A stretch of 31,907 nucleotides of DNA, from the NCBI GenBank assembly GCA_051883395.1, contig JBJETQ010000006.1:1-31907 (forward strand), read 5' to 3'. Under the pieces are notes generated by a model. That model was given only the letters and a program-made list of their open reading frames with translations, was not told where the DNA came from and ran no database searches. This document shows positions 1 to 7,493 of this stretch, one piece after another (positions within the stretch are counted from its first letter, which is position 1; every line of letters begins with the position of its first letter). The position numbers were made by a program, and so were the translations under genes. This DNA is from HGM11368 sp051883395. GTDB taxonomy: Bacteria; Bacillota; Clostridia; Christensenellales; UBA3700.

Positions 1-690
1 GAGTTGATTTTTACGTCTCTCGACACACTTCCCTTCAACGACACTGCCGTAAATATCAAGGCAAAATTGCAAAATATCAACTCCGACAAACGCACAAAAG
101 AAAATTTTCACTCCGATTTGTTTGTTGTGGACAAGTCTACTTGGGGCAACAACTCCAATCTCCAACAAAAAATGGAAGCTCTGCTCAAAGCACGCTCACG
201 CAAAAAGGCAGTAAAAATTACTTATCACGACAGGGGCGGTAATCTTTCTGAGAGAGTTATCGAGCCTTACGTGGTGGTGTACGGCGGCGGTATCTGGTAC
301 ATATATGCCTGGTGTCGTATGCGCAATCAGATGCGTACTTTCAAAATTAGCCGTATCACTCATATATTGCCTACCGACAGCGACTTTAAACCGAGAGAAT
401 TTACCAATGCCTGGAAGATAGCATATAAACTGGACAATGCTCAGGAAATCAGCATAGTGCTAAAAGTCAACAACGCTGCTCGTTACGACGTGGAAGAATG
501 GTTGGGCGTAGAAGCCGTCAACAAAGCCGAACAGGGCGACTACTGGATAGCTCAGGCTTACGTTACCACAGGCGACAAGCTGATAGACAAATTGCTCTCC
601 TATCGTGAAAACGTGGAAGTTTTGTCCCCCATCTCGATACGAGATAAAGTCAAAGAAAGCGCAATGAATATCGCTAAACTCTATAAATAA
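1..690 (+). CDS. WYL-domain transcriptional regulator, C-terminal part (5' end outside window)
   Basis: The reading frame is already open at base 1, so the amino end, which should hold a winged-helix DNA-binding domain, is missing. The visible 228 residues fit the YafY/DeoR-like WYL regulators. A WYL domain spans about residues 60-130, with ITYHDRGG, then VYGGGIWYIYAWCRMR (the WYI is the signature) and FKISRI, followed by a WCX-like C-terminal domain (EISIVLKV ... VEEWLG). WYL domains are thought to bind ligands or nucleic acid and control the attached DNA-binding domain; the ligand here is unknown. The next gene lies 16 bp downstream on the same strand. A perfect 12-bp tandem duplication begins at its last codons. 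The family call is secure; the regulated target is not inferable. Confidence 0.85.
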   Translation, partial: ELIFTSLDTLPFNDTAVNIKAKLQNINSDKRTKENFHSDLFVVDKSTWGNNSNLQQKMEALLKARSRKKAVKITYHDRGGNLSERVIEPYVVVYGGGIWYIYAWCRMRNQMRTFKISRITHILPTDSDFKPREFTNAWKIAYKLDNAQEISIVLKVNNAARYDVEEWLGVEAVNKAEQGDYWIAQAYVTTGDKLIDKLLSYRENVEVLSPISIRDKVKESAMNIAKLYK

Positions 691-702
691 CTCTATAAAT
701 AA
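679..702 (+). repeat. 12-bp perfect tandem duplication spanning a stop codon
   Basis: CTCTATAAATAA occurs twice head to tail at 679-690 and 691-702. The first copy encodes the last residues and TAA stop of the WYL regulator; the second forms most of the short gap to the acetyltransferase gene and carries a TATAAA 7 nt before its ATG. It looks like a recent slippage duplication. A -35 box at 17-bp spacing (TCGCTA) is a poor match, so promoter activity is speculative. Confidence 0.8.
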
Positions 703-706
703 AATT

Positions 707-1321
707 ATGAACAAGCAAGAAAATCTGCATTCTCAACAAGTATACAACCCAAACGACCCTGCAATTATGGAAGAACAGTTGCAAAGATTGGAAATGCTCT
801 ACGACTTCAACGCCACCAGACCAAGCCAACTGCAACTACGCCAGCAACTGCTCAAAAAGATGTTTGCGGAGATAGGCGAAGATTGCTATATCGAACCGCC
901 TTTTCACTCCAATTTTGCGGGCAAGCACGTACATTTCGGCAACGGCGTCTATGCCAACTTCAATCTTACGCTCGTAGACGATACACACATTTACGTAGGC
1001 GACCACACCATGTTTGCTCCCAACGTAATAGTCGCAACAGCGTCGCACCCTATCTGCCCCGCCCTTAGAGAAAAGGCATATCAATTCAATCTGCCAGTTC
1101 ATATCGGCAAAAATTGTTGGATTGGCGCAGGCGCAATCATTTTGCCGGGAGTTACGATAGGCGATAATACCGTTATCGGCGCAGGAAGCGTAGTAACCAA
1201 GGATATTCCGTCTAACGTCGTTGCCGTCGGCAATCCGTGCAGAGTATTGCGCCCTATCGACAAACACGACGACGTATATTATTATCGTGATAAAAAAATC
1301 AATTATGATAATCTTGACTGA
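707..1321 (+). CDS. Sugar O-acetyltransferase of the maltose/galactoside acetyltransferase (LacA/Maa/NodL) family
   Basis: The 204 residues match the usual family length. The first 60 or so form the helical maltose-acetyltransferase cap (EEQLQRLEMLYDFNATRP). The rest is a left-handed beta-helix built from hexapeptide repeats. The catalytic histidine region is ATASHPI, and the last coils read IGKNCWIGAGAIILPGVTIG and GAGSVVTKDIPSNVVAVGNP. These enzymes move an acetyl group from acetyl-CoA to a sugar hydroxyl as cytoplasmic trimers; the exact sugar cannot be read from sequence. There is no Shine-Dalgarno site ahead of the ATG, so translation may depend on the upstream regulator gene or on a very short leader. 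It faces icd across a shared terminator. Confidence 0.9.
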   Translation: MNKQENLHSQQVYNPNDPAIMEEQLQRLEMLYDFNATRPSQLQLRQQLLKKMFAEIGEDCYIEPPFHSNFAGKHVHFGNGVYANFNLTLVDDTHIYVGDHTMFAPNVIVATASHPICPALREKAYQFNLPVHIGKNCWIGAGAIILPGVTIGDNTVIGAGSVVTKDIPSNVVAVGNPCRVLRPIDKHDDVYYYRDKKINYDNLD

Positions 1322-1352
1322 TATATCCTGATTAGGTTAAAAAATGCACATA

Positions 1353-1383
1353 AAAAAGCACGCTTATTGCAAGCGTGCTTTTT
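1353..1383. terminator. Bidirectional intrinsic terminator between lacA-like gene and icd
   Basis: A perfect 13-bp stem (arms 1353-1365 and 1371-1383, core AGCACGCTT/AAGCGTGCT) has a 5-nt loop and A/T runs on both sides, so each strand ends in a U tract. It sits between the convergent acetyltransferase and icd genes and can serve both. Confidence 0.93.
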
Positions 1384-1393
1384 AGCTTTTTTA

Positions 1394-2593
1394 TTATATT
1401 CTCTTGGCTATCTCGGTAAGAAAATCACGGGTTTCCAACTTATGCACCTGCATCTCGCCCTTGTACAGCGAAGCAAGGTCTCCCGTCATATAGCCGCTTT
1501 CGATAGTGTCAATCGTGGCCTTTTCCAATCTGTCGGCATAGCCAGCCAAATCTTTGAGTCCGTCCAGTTCGGCTCTTTTGCGCAATGCGCCCGACCATGC
1601 AAAAATGGTTGCGACAGGATTGGTTGACGTAGGTTGTCCCTGCAAATATTTGTAATAGTGTCTGGTAACGGTACCGTGTGCCGCTTCGTACTCATACTTG
1701 CCGTCAGGAGATACCAGTACCGAAGTCATCATTGCAAGAGATCCGAACGCAGTTGCAACCATATCGCTCATTACGTCGCCGTCGTAGTTTTTGCACGCCC
1801 ATATCATACCGCCGTTGCTTCTTACCACTCTTGCCACGGCGTCGTCAATCAAGGTATAAAAATACTCTATGCCTGCCTGTTCGAATTTTGCCTTGTACTC
1901 CTGCTCGTATATCTCGGCAAAAATATCTTTGAATCTGTGGTCGTAGGTCTTGGAAATTGTGTCTTTGGTGGCAAACCATAGGTCTTGTTTTGTATCGAGC
2001 GCATAGTTGAAACAGCTTCTTGCAAAGCTCGATATACTCTTGTCGGTGTTGTGCATGCCCATAGTTACGCCTGCACTCTTGGAATAATCGAAAATGTCTA
2101 TTTCTCTGTGTCCCTGCTCGTCGTCAATGACAAGTTTTGCCTTGCCACCCTTGGACACGTATCCTTCTACGTCTTTGTATATGTCGCCGTAAGCATGTCT
2201 TGCTATGGTGATAGGGCTTGTCCAGGTAGGAATGTAAGGCGTGATGCCTTTGACCATAATCGGCGCTCTGAAAACCGTGCCGTCGAGTATTGCTCTGACG
2301 GTACCGTTTGGACTTTTCCACATCGAAGACAGATTATATTCCTTTACCCTTTGAGCATTTGGAGTGATAGTAGCGCACTTTACGCCCACACCGTATTTGA
2401 CTATTGCGTTGGCAGAGTCAACGGTAACCTTATCTTTGGTGGCTTCTCTGTTGACAAGTCCAAGGTCGTAATATTCGCTTTTTAGGTCTACAAAAGGCTC
2501 GATAAGTATTTCTTTTATCCATTGCCAGATTATTCTTGTCATCTCGTCGCCGTCAAGCTCAACAATCGGCGTTGTCATTTTGATTTTTGTCAT
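1394..2593 (-). CDS. icd: NADP-dependent isocitrate dehydrogenase (eukaryotic-like, subfamily II)
   Basis: This 399-residue cytosolic enzyme would oxidise and decarboxylate isocitrate to 2-oxoglutarate with NADP+. It belongs to the dimeric eukaryotic-type branch rather than the E. coli Icd branch. Signs are the start MTTPIVELDGDEMTR, the WKSPNGTVR substrate loop, ILDGTVFRAPI, the metal-binding acids of TLIDDAVAR and YDGDVMSD, and EAAHGTVTRHY, where the Arg-His pair is typical of NADP preference. Length is as expected. A GGAGA ribosome site lies 6 nt before the ATG. It is last in the tsaE-ddl direction but has its own strong promoter inside the end of ddl. 2-Oxoglutarate for glutamate synthesis is the likely use in an anaerobe; that is inference. 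Confidence 0.95.
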   Translation of the reverse strand: MTKIKMTTPIVELDGDEMTRIIWQWIKEILIEPFVDLKSEYYDLGLVNREATKDKVTVDSANAIVKYGVGVKCATITPNAQRVKEYNLSSMWKSPNGTVRAILDGTVFRAPIMVKGITPYIPTWTSPITIARHAYGDIYKDVEGYVSKGGKAKLVIDDEQGHREIDIFDYSKSAGVTMGMHNTDKSISSFARSCFNYALDTKQDLWFATKDTISKTYDHRFKDIFAEIYEQEYKAKFEQAGIEYFYTLIDDAVARVVRSNGGMIWACKNYDGDVMSDMVATAFGSLAMMTSVLVSPDGKYEYEAAHGTVTRHYYKYLQGQPTSTNPVATIFAWSGALRKRAELDGLKDLAGYADRLEKATIDTIESGYMTGDLASLYKGEMQVHKLETRDFLTEIAKRI

Positions 2594-2621
2594 ATGCGTC
2601 TCCGTAGTTTTATTTAGCTAC

Positions 2622-2650
2622 ATTATAATAGTTTCGATGGGTTTTTGCAA
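2622..2650 (-). promoter_or_regulatory. Sigma-A-type promoter of icd, overlapping the end of ddl
   Basis: On the minus strand TTGCAA (2645-2650) is followed after exactly 17 bp by TATAAT (2622-2627). Transcription should begin near 2615, giving a leader of about 20 nt containing the GGAGA site of icd. The -10 box overlaps the final base of the ddl stop codon and the -35 is inside ddl, so icd can be expressed independently of the upstream operon. Confidence 0.8.
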
Positions 2651-3750
2651 GCATTATTGCATTGCTCGTAATGGTTAAGCACGTCAGATTTGAAAGAATA
2701 TCGTGCCTTAGCGTTTTTTTGTCTTATGGCTTCTTCCACAAGCATATCGATAAGCCTGTCATAATCTATGTCTTCTTCTTCAAACAAGTAATATGCCATG
2801 GAGCCGGGTATGGTATTGACTTCGTTGATATAGATTTTGCCTTGTCTGTCTATCATAAAGTCCATTCTCACTACGCCCTTCATATCCAGAAATTCGTATA
2901 TCTTTGTTGCGTATTCATAGATTGTTTTCTTTGCCTTGTCGGATATTTCGGCAGGATATATCCTTCCGCTACCGCTCATCTTACCACCGATATACTTGTC
3001 TTCAAATGTCAGAAAATCTTTCCAGCCCACAGGTTGTTCGGGTGATGACAAAATCAATTTGCCGTCATAGGCGACGATAGCTACGTTTACTTCGTCAAAG
3101 TCCGTCAACGCCTTTTCTGCTATTATCTTGTCGTCAAAACAAAATGCCGTTTCTATCGCATCAATCAATTCCTGTTGGTCGCTGGCTATCTTAATACCTA
3201 TCGACGAGCCTTGCGACGAAGGTTTGACGATAATCGGAAAAGATAATTTGTCGATTATATATTGAGTTTTTGCTTCGTCATAGTCTTTTTTGTTGACGCT
3301 TATACTCTCCACGCTTCTGCACCCGATATATCTGAATACAGCCTTTGAAACGCTCTTATTCATTGCCACGGCACTTGCACAAACGCCTGCGGAAGTGTAA
3401 GGCACGCCGACGCACTCAAAGAAGCCTTGTAATACTCCGTTTTCGCCGTCGCCGCCATGTGTACATAGCACCACGCAATCGACTTCGCATAGTTTTTTGG
3501 CAAACAAACGCCCCTGCTTTATCAACGTCTTGCCCCTGAAATAAACTTTGTCTGCGTTGTTGCTGTTCCATTTGATATAGCTGTCTATCTCCAACGGCCT
3601 TGTCGGCAGATAAAAATCGTCATTTTCGTACAACAACGGATAGACGTTGTAGTTGTTGGTGTTGACGTTGGCGCAAAGTTGTACGCCCGTGATAATAGAT
3701 ATATCCCTTTCGCAGGAATTGCCGCCGAATACTACCGCTATGTTTTTCAT
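2623..3750 (-). CDS. ddl: D-alanine--D-alanine ligase
   Basis: An ATP-grasp ligase of 375 residues that joins two D-alanines for peptidoglycan stem peptides in the cytoplasm. The N-terminal motif is VVFGGNSCERDISIITG; the ATP-grasp core shows FPIIVKPSSQGSSIGI, and the metal site shows VVRMDFMIDRQGKIYINEVNTIPG. I start it at the ATG at 3750, not the in-frame GTG two codons earlier, because GAGGTG lies immediately before it. It follows the MurF-like ligase gene with only a few bases between, which fits: the ligase uses the dipeptide made here. Choice of D-Ala over D-lactate as acceptor is expected but not proven from the motifs seen. Confidence 0.94.
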   Translation of the reverse strand: MKNIAVVFGGNSCERDISIITGVQLCANVNTNNYNVYPLLYENDDFYLPTRPLEIDSYIKWNSNNADKVYFRGKTLIKQGRLFAKKLCEVDCVVLCTHGGDGENGVLQGFFECVGVPYTSAGVCASAVAMNKSVSKAVFRYIGCRSVESISVNKKDYDEAKTQYIIDKLSFPIIVKPSSQGSSIGIKIASDQQELIDAIETAFCFDDKIIAEKALTDFDEVNVAIVAYDGKLILSSPEQPVGWKDFLTFEDKYIGGKMSGSGRIYPAEISDKAKKTIYEYATKIYEFLDMKGVVRMDFMIDRQGKIYINEVNTIPGSMAYYLFEEEDIDYDRLIDMLVEEAIRQKNAKARYSFKSDVLNHYEQCNNACKNPSKLL

Positions 3751-3757
3751 ATTCACC

Positions 3758-5329
3758 TCAATAATTGTCGGTCAAATCGTTCTGGATAAGGACTACGCTG
3801 TTTTTGTCCACTATCTTTTTCAATACGTTCTGCGCCTGTTCAAGGTCCTTGACTACGTAGATATTTCTCAACTTCATTCCCTTTTCTATCAGACCTTGCA
3901 TAAGGTACTTTGCGTTGACGCCTATCAAAATCGCTATATCTACTTTGTGAGCCATGTAGCCGCCGAGTTCTATATTGATTTCTTCGCCTTCCGCTCCCAA
4001 TTCAACAATCCCTTGCGACATCACTATCTTCTTTTTGTCTTCAAAAAACTCCAACGTGTCTATTGCATACATTGCACCCTTCTTGTTGGAATTGTAGCTG
4101 TCGTCTATCACGGTAACGCCGCCGTATAAATTGCACACCTGCAACCTATGCTCGACTGCGCTTATTTCCTTTATTCCTTCGGTTATCTGACTGACACTCA
4201 TACCCAAATGATATGCCACCGCCACGGCAAGCAGAATATTCTGAATGTTATGTCTGCCTATGAGTTTGGTTTTTACCGTGGTCTTTTCGTCGCCAACGTA
4301 CAAGTCGAACGTACTGCCTTCGCTGTCGCAACTGACGTTATTTGCCTTTACAAACCCGTCCTTGCCCACGACGATAGGATTTTTTGACCGTATCTTGCAT
4401 CTGTCCAGATACTTACATTCTCCGCTGAAAAAACAAGGCTTATCACCAAGATATTCCGCCAGTTCGCATTTGGTGTCTATTATATTTTCTATCGTTCCAA
4501 AACTCTCTAAATGCTGATTTTCTATTCCTGTCAAAATTCCTATATCGGGCTTGGTCATAGCGCAAAGCTCGGCAATATCTCCCTTGTTTCTCGCACCCAT
4601 CTCCACAACGAAAATCTGCGTATCGGCAGGCATCTGTTTGAGAGAAAGACATATTCCCATGGGAGTATTGTAATTATGCGGTGTGCAAAATGTTCTGAAC
4701 TTTTGGGACAGTATCGTAGTCAGAAATCTTTTGACGGAAGTTTTGCCGTAACTGCCTGTAACGGCGATTTTTACAAGTTCTTTTTTGTCGTCAAGAGTTT
4801 TGGTTGCTCTTTTGACATAGCCCCTTTTGATTGAGTTTTCCATAGGAGCGACGATGGCAAGCGATAACCTGAGCAACGTAGTCTGCACAAAGAAAATAAG
4901 CGGACAAAGCACGTATTGCATGGTAAAACCGTCTATGCTTATCAGTCCGCCCAGCAAGACTAATGCAACGCAAACGACCGCAGTCAGAAAAATAAAACAA
5001 GCCGTCAGCCTGCACGCTCTCGGAGTCAGACGAAAGTTTTGTCTCGCTTTGCACCTTGCCGTGTCAATGGCCTGATATATAGCTATCAAAATGATGCACG
5101 CAGGTATTGCGTAATGAAGTTTTTGAAATTCGCTCAGAATTGCGGTAAGATATACCGTATAGGTTATTATGCAGCTTGCAACTCCGCTTGAAACAAGTTT
5201 TGACGATACGTATTCGGTTTTTGCGGTTTTTTTGTAACAATAGCCGTCGAGTTGAACAAGCGTCAACAATCTATGGCACATCGCTACCACAAAAAAACCA
5301 ATCACTATACCCACGATAACGTCAATCAT
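3758..5329 (-). CDS. murF: Membrane-anchored MurF-like ligase (UDP-MurNAc-tripeptide--D-Ala-D-Ala ligase)
   Basis: This 523-residue protein has a Mur ligase ATPase core and C-terminal domain from about residue 185. The P-loop is TGSYGKTS (191-198), followed by TPHNYNTPMG (216-225), VVEMGARNKGDI (241-252, with the acidic catalytic residue), the GIENQHLESFG segment, GRHNIQNILLA, EHRLQ (393-397) and IDDSYNSN (408-415). The P-loop is GSYGKT rather than the usual GSxGKT of soluble MurF. Residues 1-165 contain about four or five hydrophobic segments in place of the MurF domain that normally binds the UDP-MurNAc nucleotide end. Gene order, directly before ddl, supports addition of D-Ala-D-Ala. It overlaps the upstream hydrolase gene by 8 nt. 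A role on another substrate is possible. Confidence 0.8.
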   Translation of the reverse strand: MIDVIVGIVIGFFVVAMCHRLLTLVQLDGYCYKKTAKTEYVSSKLVSSGVASCIITYTVYLTAILSEFQKLHYAIPACIILIAIYQAIDTARCKARQNFRLTPRACRLTACFIFLTAVVCVALVLLGGLISIDGFTMQYVLCPLIFFVQTTLLRLSLAIVAPMENSIKRGYVKRATKTLDDKKELVKIAVTGSYGKTSVKRFLTTILSQKFRTFCTPHNYNTPMGICLSLKQMPADTQIFVVEMGARNKGDIAELCAMTKPDIGILTGIENQHLESFGTIENIIDTKCELAEYLGDKPCFFSGECKYLDRCKIRSKNPIVVGKDGFVKANNVSCDSEGSTFDLYVGDEKTTVKTKLIGRHNIQNILLAVAVAYHLGMSVSQITEGIKEISAVEHRLQVCNLYGGVTVIDDSYNSNKKGAMYAIDTLEFFEDKKKIVMSQGIVELGAEGEEINIELGGYMAHKVDIAILIGVNAKYLMQGLIEKGMKLRNIYVVKDLEQAQNVLKKIVDKNSVVLIQNDLTDNY

Positions 5330-5999
5330 TCAGTTTAAGCCACTCCCACACCGTATTGACAAAGTCGCCAAGCCTTTCTATATAACACCAATGTCCGCCC
5401 TTCAAATAAACCAACTGAGAGTTGTGGATATTCTTGTTGAGCCGCTTTGCCATATATCTGGGAGTGTCCTTGTCATGTTTTCCCCACACGATAAGCGTTG
5501 GGCAATCTATTGTATGCAAAATATCGTCCTGATGATAATTGACAATATTGACAAACGTCCTTTTCATCACGGGGTCAAGTTCCCGATAGTCCTTTGAACC
5601 GCATCTTTCGGTACTCTTTCCCAAGGCTTTGAGAATTTTGAATCTGAGAGTTCTGAGCGCTTTTTTGAGCGTCATTCTCGGTTTGAGTCCCGCACTATCT
5701 ACCAATATGACAGCCTTAGCTCTGTCGGTGGTGGCTGCCAGCTGTATAGCTACTCTCCCGCCAAAAGAGTGCCCTACCAAAGTCGCCTTTTCTATTCCCA
5801 GACATTCCATCACTTCTTCTACACCGTCGCAATAGTCCTGCAAGGTCAATACCCTGTCAATTTTACTACCACCAAAACCGTAAAAATCTACAAGAATACA
5901 CCTGTATTTTTTGCAAAAAAATTGAGCCACACCCCAAAAGCTGTCTATACTTCCACCCCAACCGTGTAAAAATACGATGTCTTTCGAGCCGTGTCCCAC
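5322..5999 (-). CDS. Alpha/beta-hydrolase fold protein (start probably a few codons further upstream)
   Basis: A complete alpha/beta hydrolase of about 225-231 residues. The oxyanion-hole motif FLHGWGGS is near the start, the nucleophile elbow is VGHSFGGR with serine near residue 78, the acid is in WGKHDKDTP, and the catalytic histidine is in GGHWCYIERL. There is no signal peptide, so it is cytoplasmic; the substrate is unknown. The coordinates use the GTG at 5999. However, a strong AGGAGG (6024-6029) overlaps the rimI stop, and only ATT (6017) or CTG (6014) lie at proper spacing, giving six or five extra residues (I-L-N-F-K-V) typical of the family. It sits between rimI and the MurF-like gene in a tight operon. 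Confidence 0.88.
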   Translation of the reverse strand: MGHGSKDIVFLHGWGGSIDSFWGVAQFFCKKYRCILVDFYGFGGSKIDRVLTLQDYCDGVEEVMECLGIEKATLVGHSFGGRVAIQLAATTDRAKAVILVDSAGLKPRMTLKKALRTLRFKILKALGKSTERCGSKDYRELDPVMKRTFVNIVNYHQDDILHTIDCPTLIVWGKHDKDTPRYMAKRLNKNIHNSQLVYLKGGHWCYIERLGDFVNTVWEWLKLND

Positions 6000-6027
6000 G
6001 ACCTTAAAATTCAGAATAAGCGACCTC

Positions 6028-6462
6028 CTATTTTCTCCACATGATTATCGCATCTTCTGTATTATTATAATAATTTTTCCTTACTCCTTCGCTTACAAAG
6101 CCGAATTTTGCGTACAAATTTTTTGCCGCCGTATTACCTGCGCCCACTTCAAGAGTTACGGCATTTATATCTCTTTGTAGGCACTCTTGTAACAAATCTT
6201 TCATCAGAGCGCTTCCGATTCCTTGTTGTTGCCACTTTGCGTCCACGGCTATATTGTTGACGTCTGCTTCGTCTATAACCGTGTAAAAGCTATAATATCC
6301 TACGACTTCTCCGTCTACAATGGCAACCTTTGCAACAGCCCTTTCATCGTCTGCCAATTTTTCGATATTTGCTCTGCTCCAAGGCGACGCTATGAGAGCG
6401 TTTTCTATCTCAAAAACTCGCTCAACGTGTTTTCGTTGCATAGCGACAATTTCAATTTCCAT
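6028..6462 (-). CDS. rimI: Ribosomal-protein-alanine N-acetyltransferase RimI-like (GNAT)
   Basis: A 144-residue GNAT acetyltransferase. EIVAMQRKHVERVFEIE opens the fold; the acetyl-CoA site is WQQQGIGSALMKDLL with the Q/R-x-x-G-x-G/A signature; LEVGAGNTAAKNLYAKFGFVS and YYNNTEDAIIMWRK close it, exactly the RimI pattern. RimI acetylates the N-terminal alanine of ribosomal protein S18 in well-studied bacteria, and the wider family is often encoded with the t6A genes, as here. The gene overlaps the end of tsaB by 11 nt and its TAG stop is part of the next gene's ribosome-binding region. The family is clear; S18 as the target is inferred from homology and context. Confidence 0.92.
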   Translation of the reverse strand: MEIEIVAMQRKHVERVFEIENALIASPWSRANIEKLADDERAVAKVAIVDGEVVGYYSFYTVIDEADVNNIAVDAKWQQQGIGSALMKDLLQECLQRDINAVTLEVGAGNTAAKNLYAKFGFVSEGVRKNYYNNTEDAIIMWRK

Positions 6463-7033
6463 CTTTTTCTCTCTCTGCCTGCGATTTTTTCATATACAGC
6501 GGAATCAGCTTTCCCTGCTTGCCGTTGCTCAATTTCCACTTAGCTATTTCCAACAGCTTTATCGGCTCGGCATAGCTGCTTTTGTACAATACGACGTCGC
6601 CCATCTCGTTTAGTTGCTCATCATTATATATGCAAAACTCGTTGATGTTTTGCCAATTTCCGTCGATTTTTGCCGAGTAATATTCTCCGTGTCCGCAATC
6701 TATTGCCGCTACTTTGTATTTGTCGTCGCAGCCGTATGCCATTACTTCAAATTCCGTAAGCGGCAACGTGGTAAGCGACCATGCCGTCGCCAAAGCCTGC
6801 GCCGTGGCTATACCTATTCTTATACCCGTAAAAGAGCCTGCGCCGACTACGCAAGCCACGCCGTCCAACTCTCGGACAGTCAAAGACAGCTCTTGCAGAA
6901 CTTCGTCTATCAAGGGCAGTATTACGCCGTTATGTTTTTTGTTGCCGTCGCTTATTCTGCTTGCAACTCTTTCGCCGTTAAGCGCCGCAACTACAAGGCG
7001 GTCGGATACGCTGTCTATTGCCAGAATCTTCAT
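6452..7033 (-). CDS. tsaB: tRNA threonylcarbamoyladenosine biosynthesis protein TsaB
   Basis: A short (193-residue) ASKHA-fold protein that starts MKILAIDSVSDRLVVAAL and carries GVACVVGAGSFTGIRIGIA, both typical of TsaB. TsaB scaffolds TsaD and works with TsaE in forming t6A at position 37 of ANN-decoding tRNAs. It lacks the metal-binding histidines of TsaD, as expected. The start overlaps the tsaE stop as ATGA-type coupling (4 nt), and the end overlaps rimI. TsaD itself is not in this window. Confidence 0.94.
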   Translation of the reverse strand: MKILAIDSVSDRLVVAALNGERVASRISDGNKKHNGVILPLIDEVLQELSLTVRELDGVACVVGAGSFTGIRIGIATAQALATAWSLTTLPLTEFEVMAYGCDDKYKVAAIDCGHGEYYSAKIDGNWQNINEFCIYNDEQLNEMGDVVLYKSSYAEPIKLLEIAKWKLSNGKQGKLIPLYMKKSQAEREKDGN

Positions 7034-7428
7034 ACTATTTCTATTTCCCTGCTATTGTCGTCTATCGTTGTGATATTGATGATAATAGGCTCTTTTATAT
7101 TTTCAAATTTATTCCACTCTATCACGCACACGCCGCCCATGTCGAGATAGTCGGCAAGTCCCAATTCGTACAACTCGTCTTCGCTCTGCGCCCTGTACAT
7201 ATCAAAATGATACAACGTCAGCCTGCCTTCGTAACTTTTCATAAACGTAAACGTCGGAGAAGTAACGACGTCGGTTATACCCAAAGCCAGCGCCAGACCT
7301 TTGGTGAAAGTAGTCTTGCCGGCTCCGAGATTGCCGTTTAACAAAATAACTTCTCCGCCTTTGAGAGAATGAGCAACTTGTGCGGCTATTTCATAAGTAT
7401 CCTGTACGCTGCGACTAATTTTTTTCAT
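7030..7428 (-). CDS. tsaE: tRNA threonylcarbamoyladenosine biosynthesis ATPase TsaE
   Basis: A 132-residue P-loop ATPase with NGNLGAGKTTFTKGLA (Walker A), the TSPTFTFMKSY segment, LYHFDMYR and CVIEWNKF, all standard for TsaE. It drives cycles of the TsaB-TsaD complex in t6A tRNA modification. The start codon matches the usual family start. No Shine-Dalgarno site precedes the ATG; instead a TATAAT lies 6 nt upstream, so the transcript is predicted to begin at or within a base or two of the start codon. It heads an operon running through tsaB, rimI, the hydrolase, the MurF-like ligase and ddl. Confidence 0.94.
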   Translation of the reverse strand: MKKISRSVQDTYEIAAQVAHSLKGGEVILLNGNLGAGKTTFTKGLALALGITDVVTSPTFTFMKSYEGRLTLYHFDMYRAQSEDELYELGLADYLDMGGVCVIEWNKFENIKEPIIINITTIDDNSREIEIV

Positions 7429-7434
7429 AAGTCA

Positions 7435-7463
7435 ATTATATTATACTTGACATCAATTTGCAA
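7435..7463 (-). promoter_or_regulatory. Promoter of the tsaE operon, predicted leaderless
   Basis: On the minus strand TTGCAA (7458-7463) precedes TATAAT (7435-7440) by exactly 17 bp. A second TATAAT overlaps it at 7440-7445 but would leave only 12 bp. With the 17-bp pair, transcription should start about 7428-7429, the A of the tsaE ATG. The two elements are interleaved with those of the ribU promoter on the other strand. Confidence 0.75.
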
Positions 7464-7475
7464 ACGATTTATAAT
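7447..7475 (+). promoter_or_regulatory. Consensus promoter of the FMN riboswitch-ribU unit
   Basis: TTGACA (7447-7452), a 17-bp spacer and TATAAT (7470-7475) form a perfect sigma-A consensus. The expected start is near 7482, about 12 nt before the first paired base of the riboswitch. The -35 box lies between the -35 and -10 of the divergent tsaE promoter. Confidence 0.88.
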
Positions 7476-7493
7476 TTGAATAAATCAAATATA

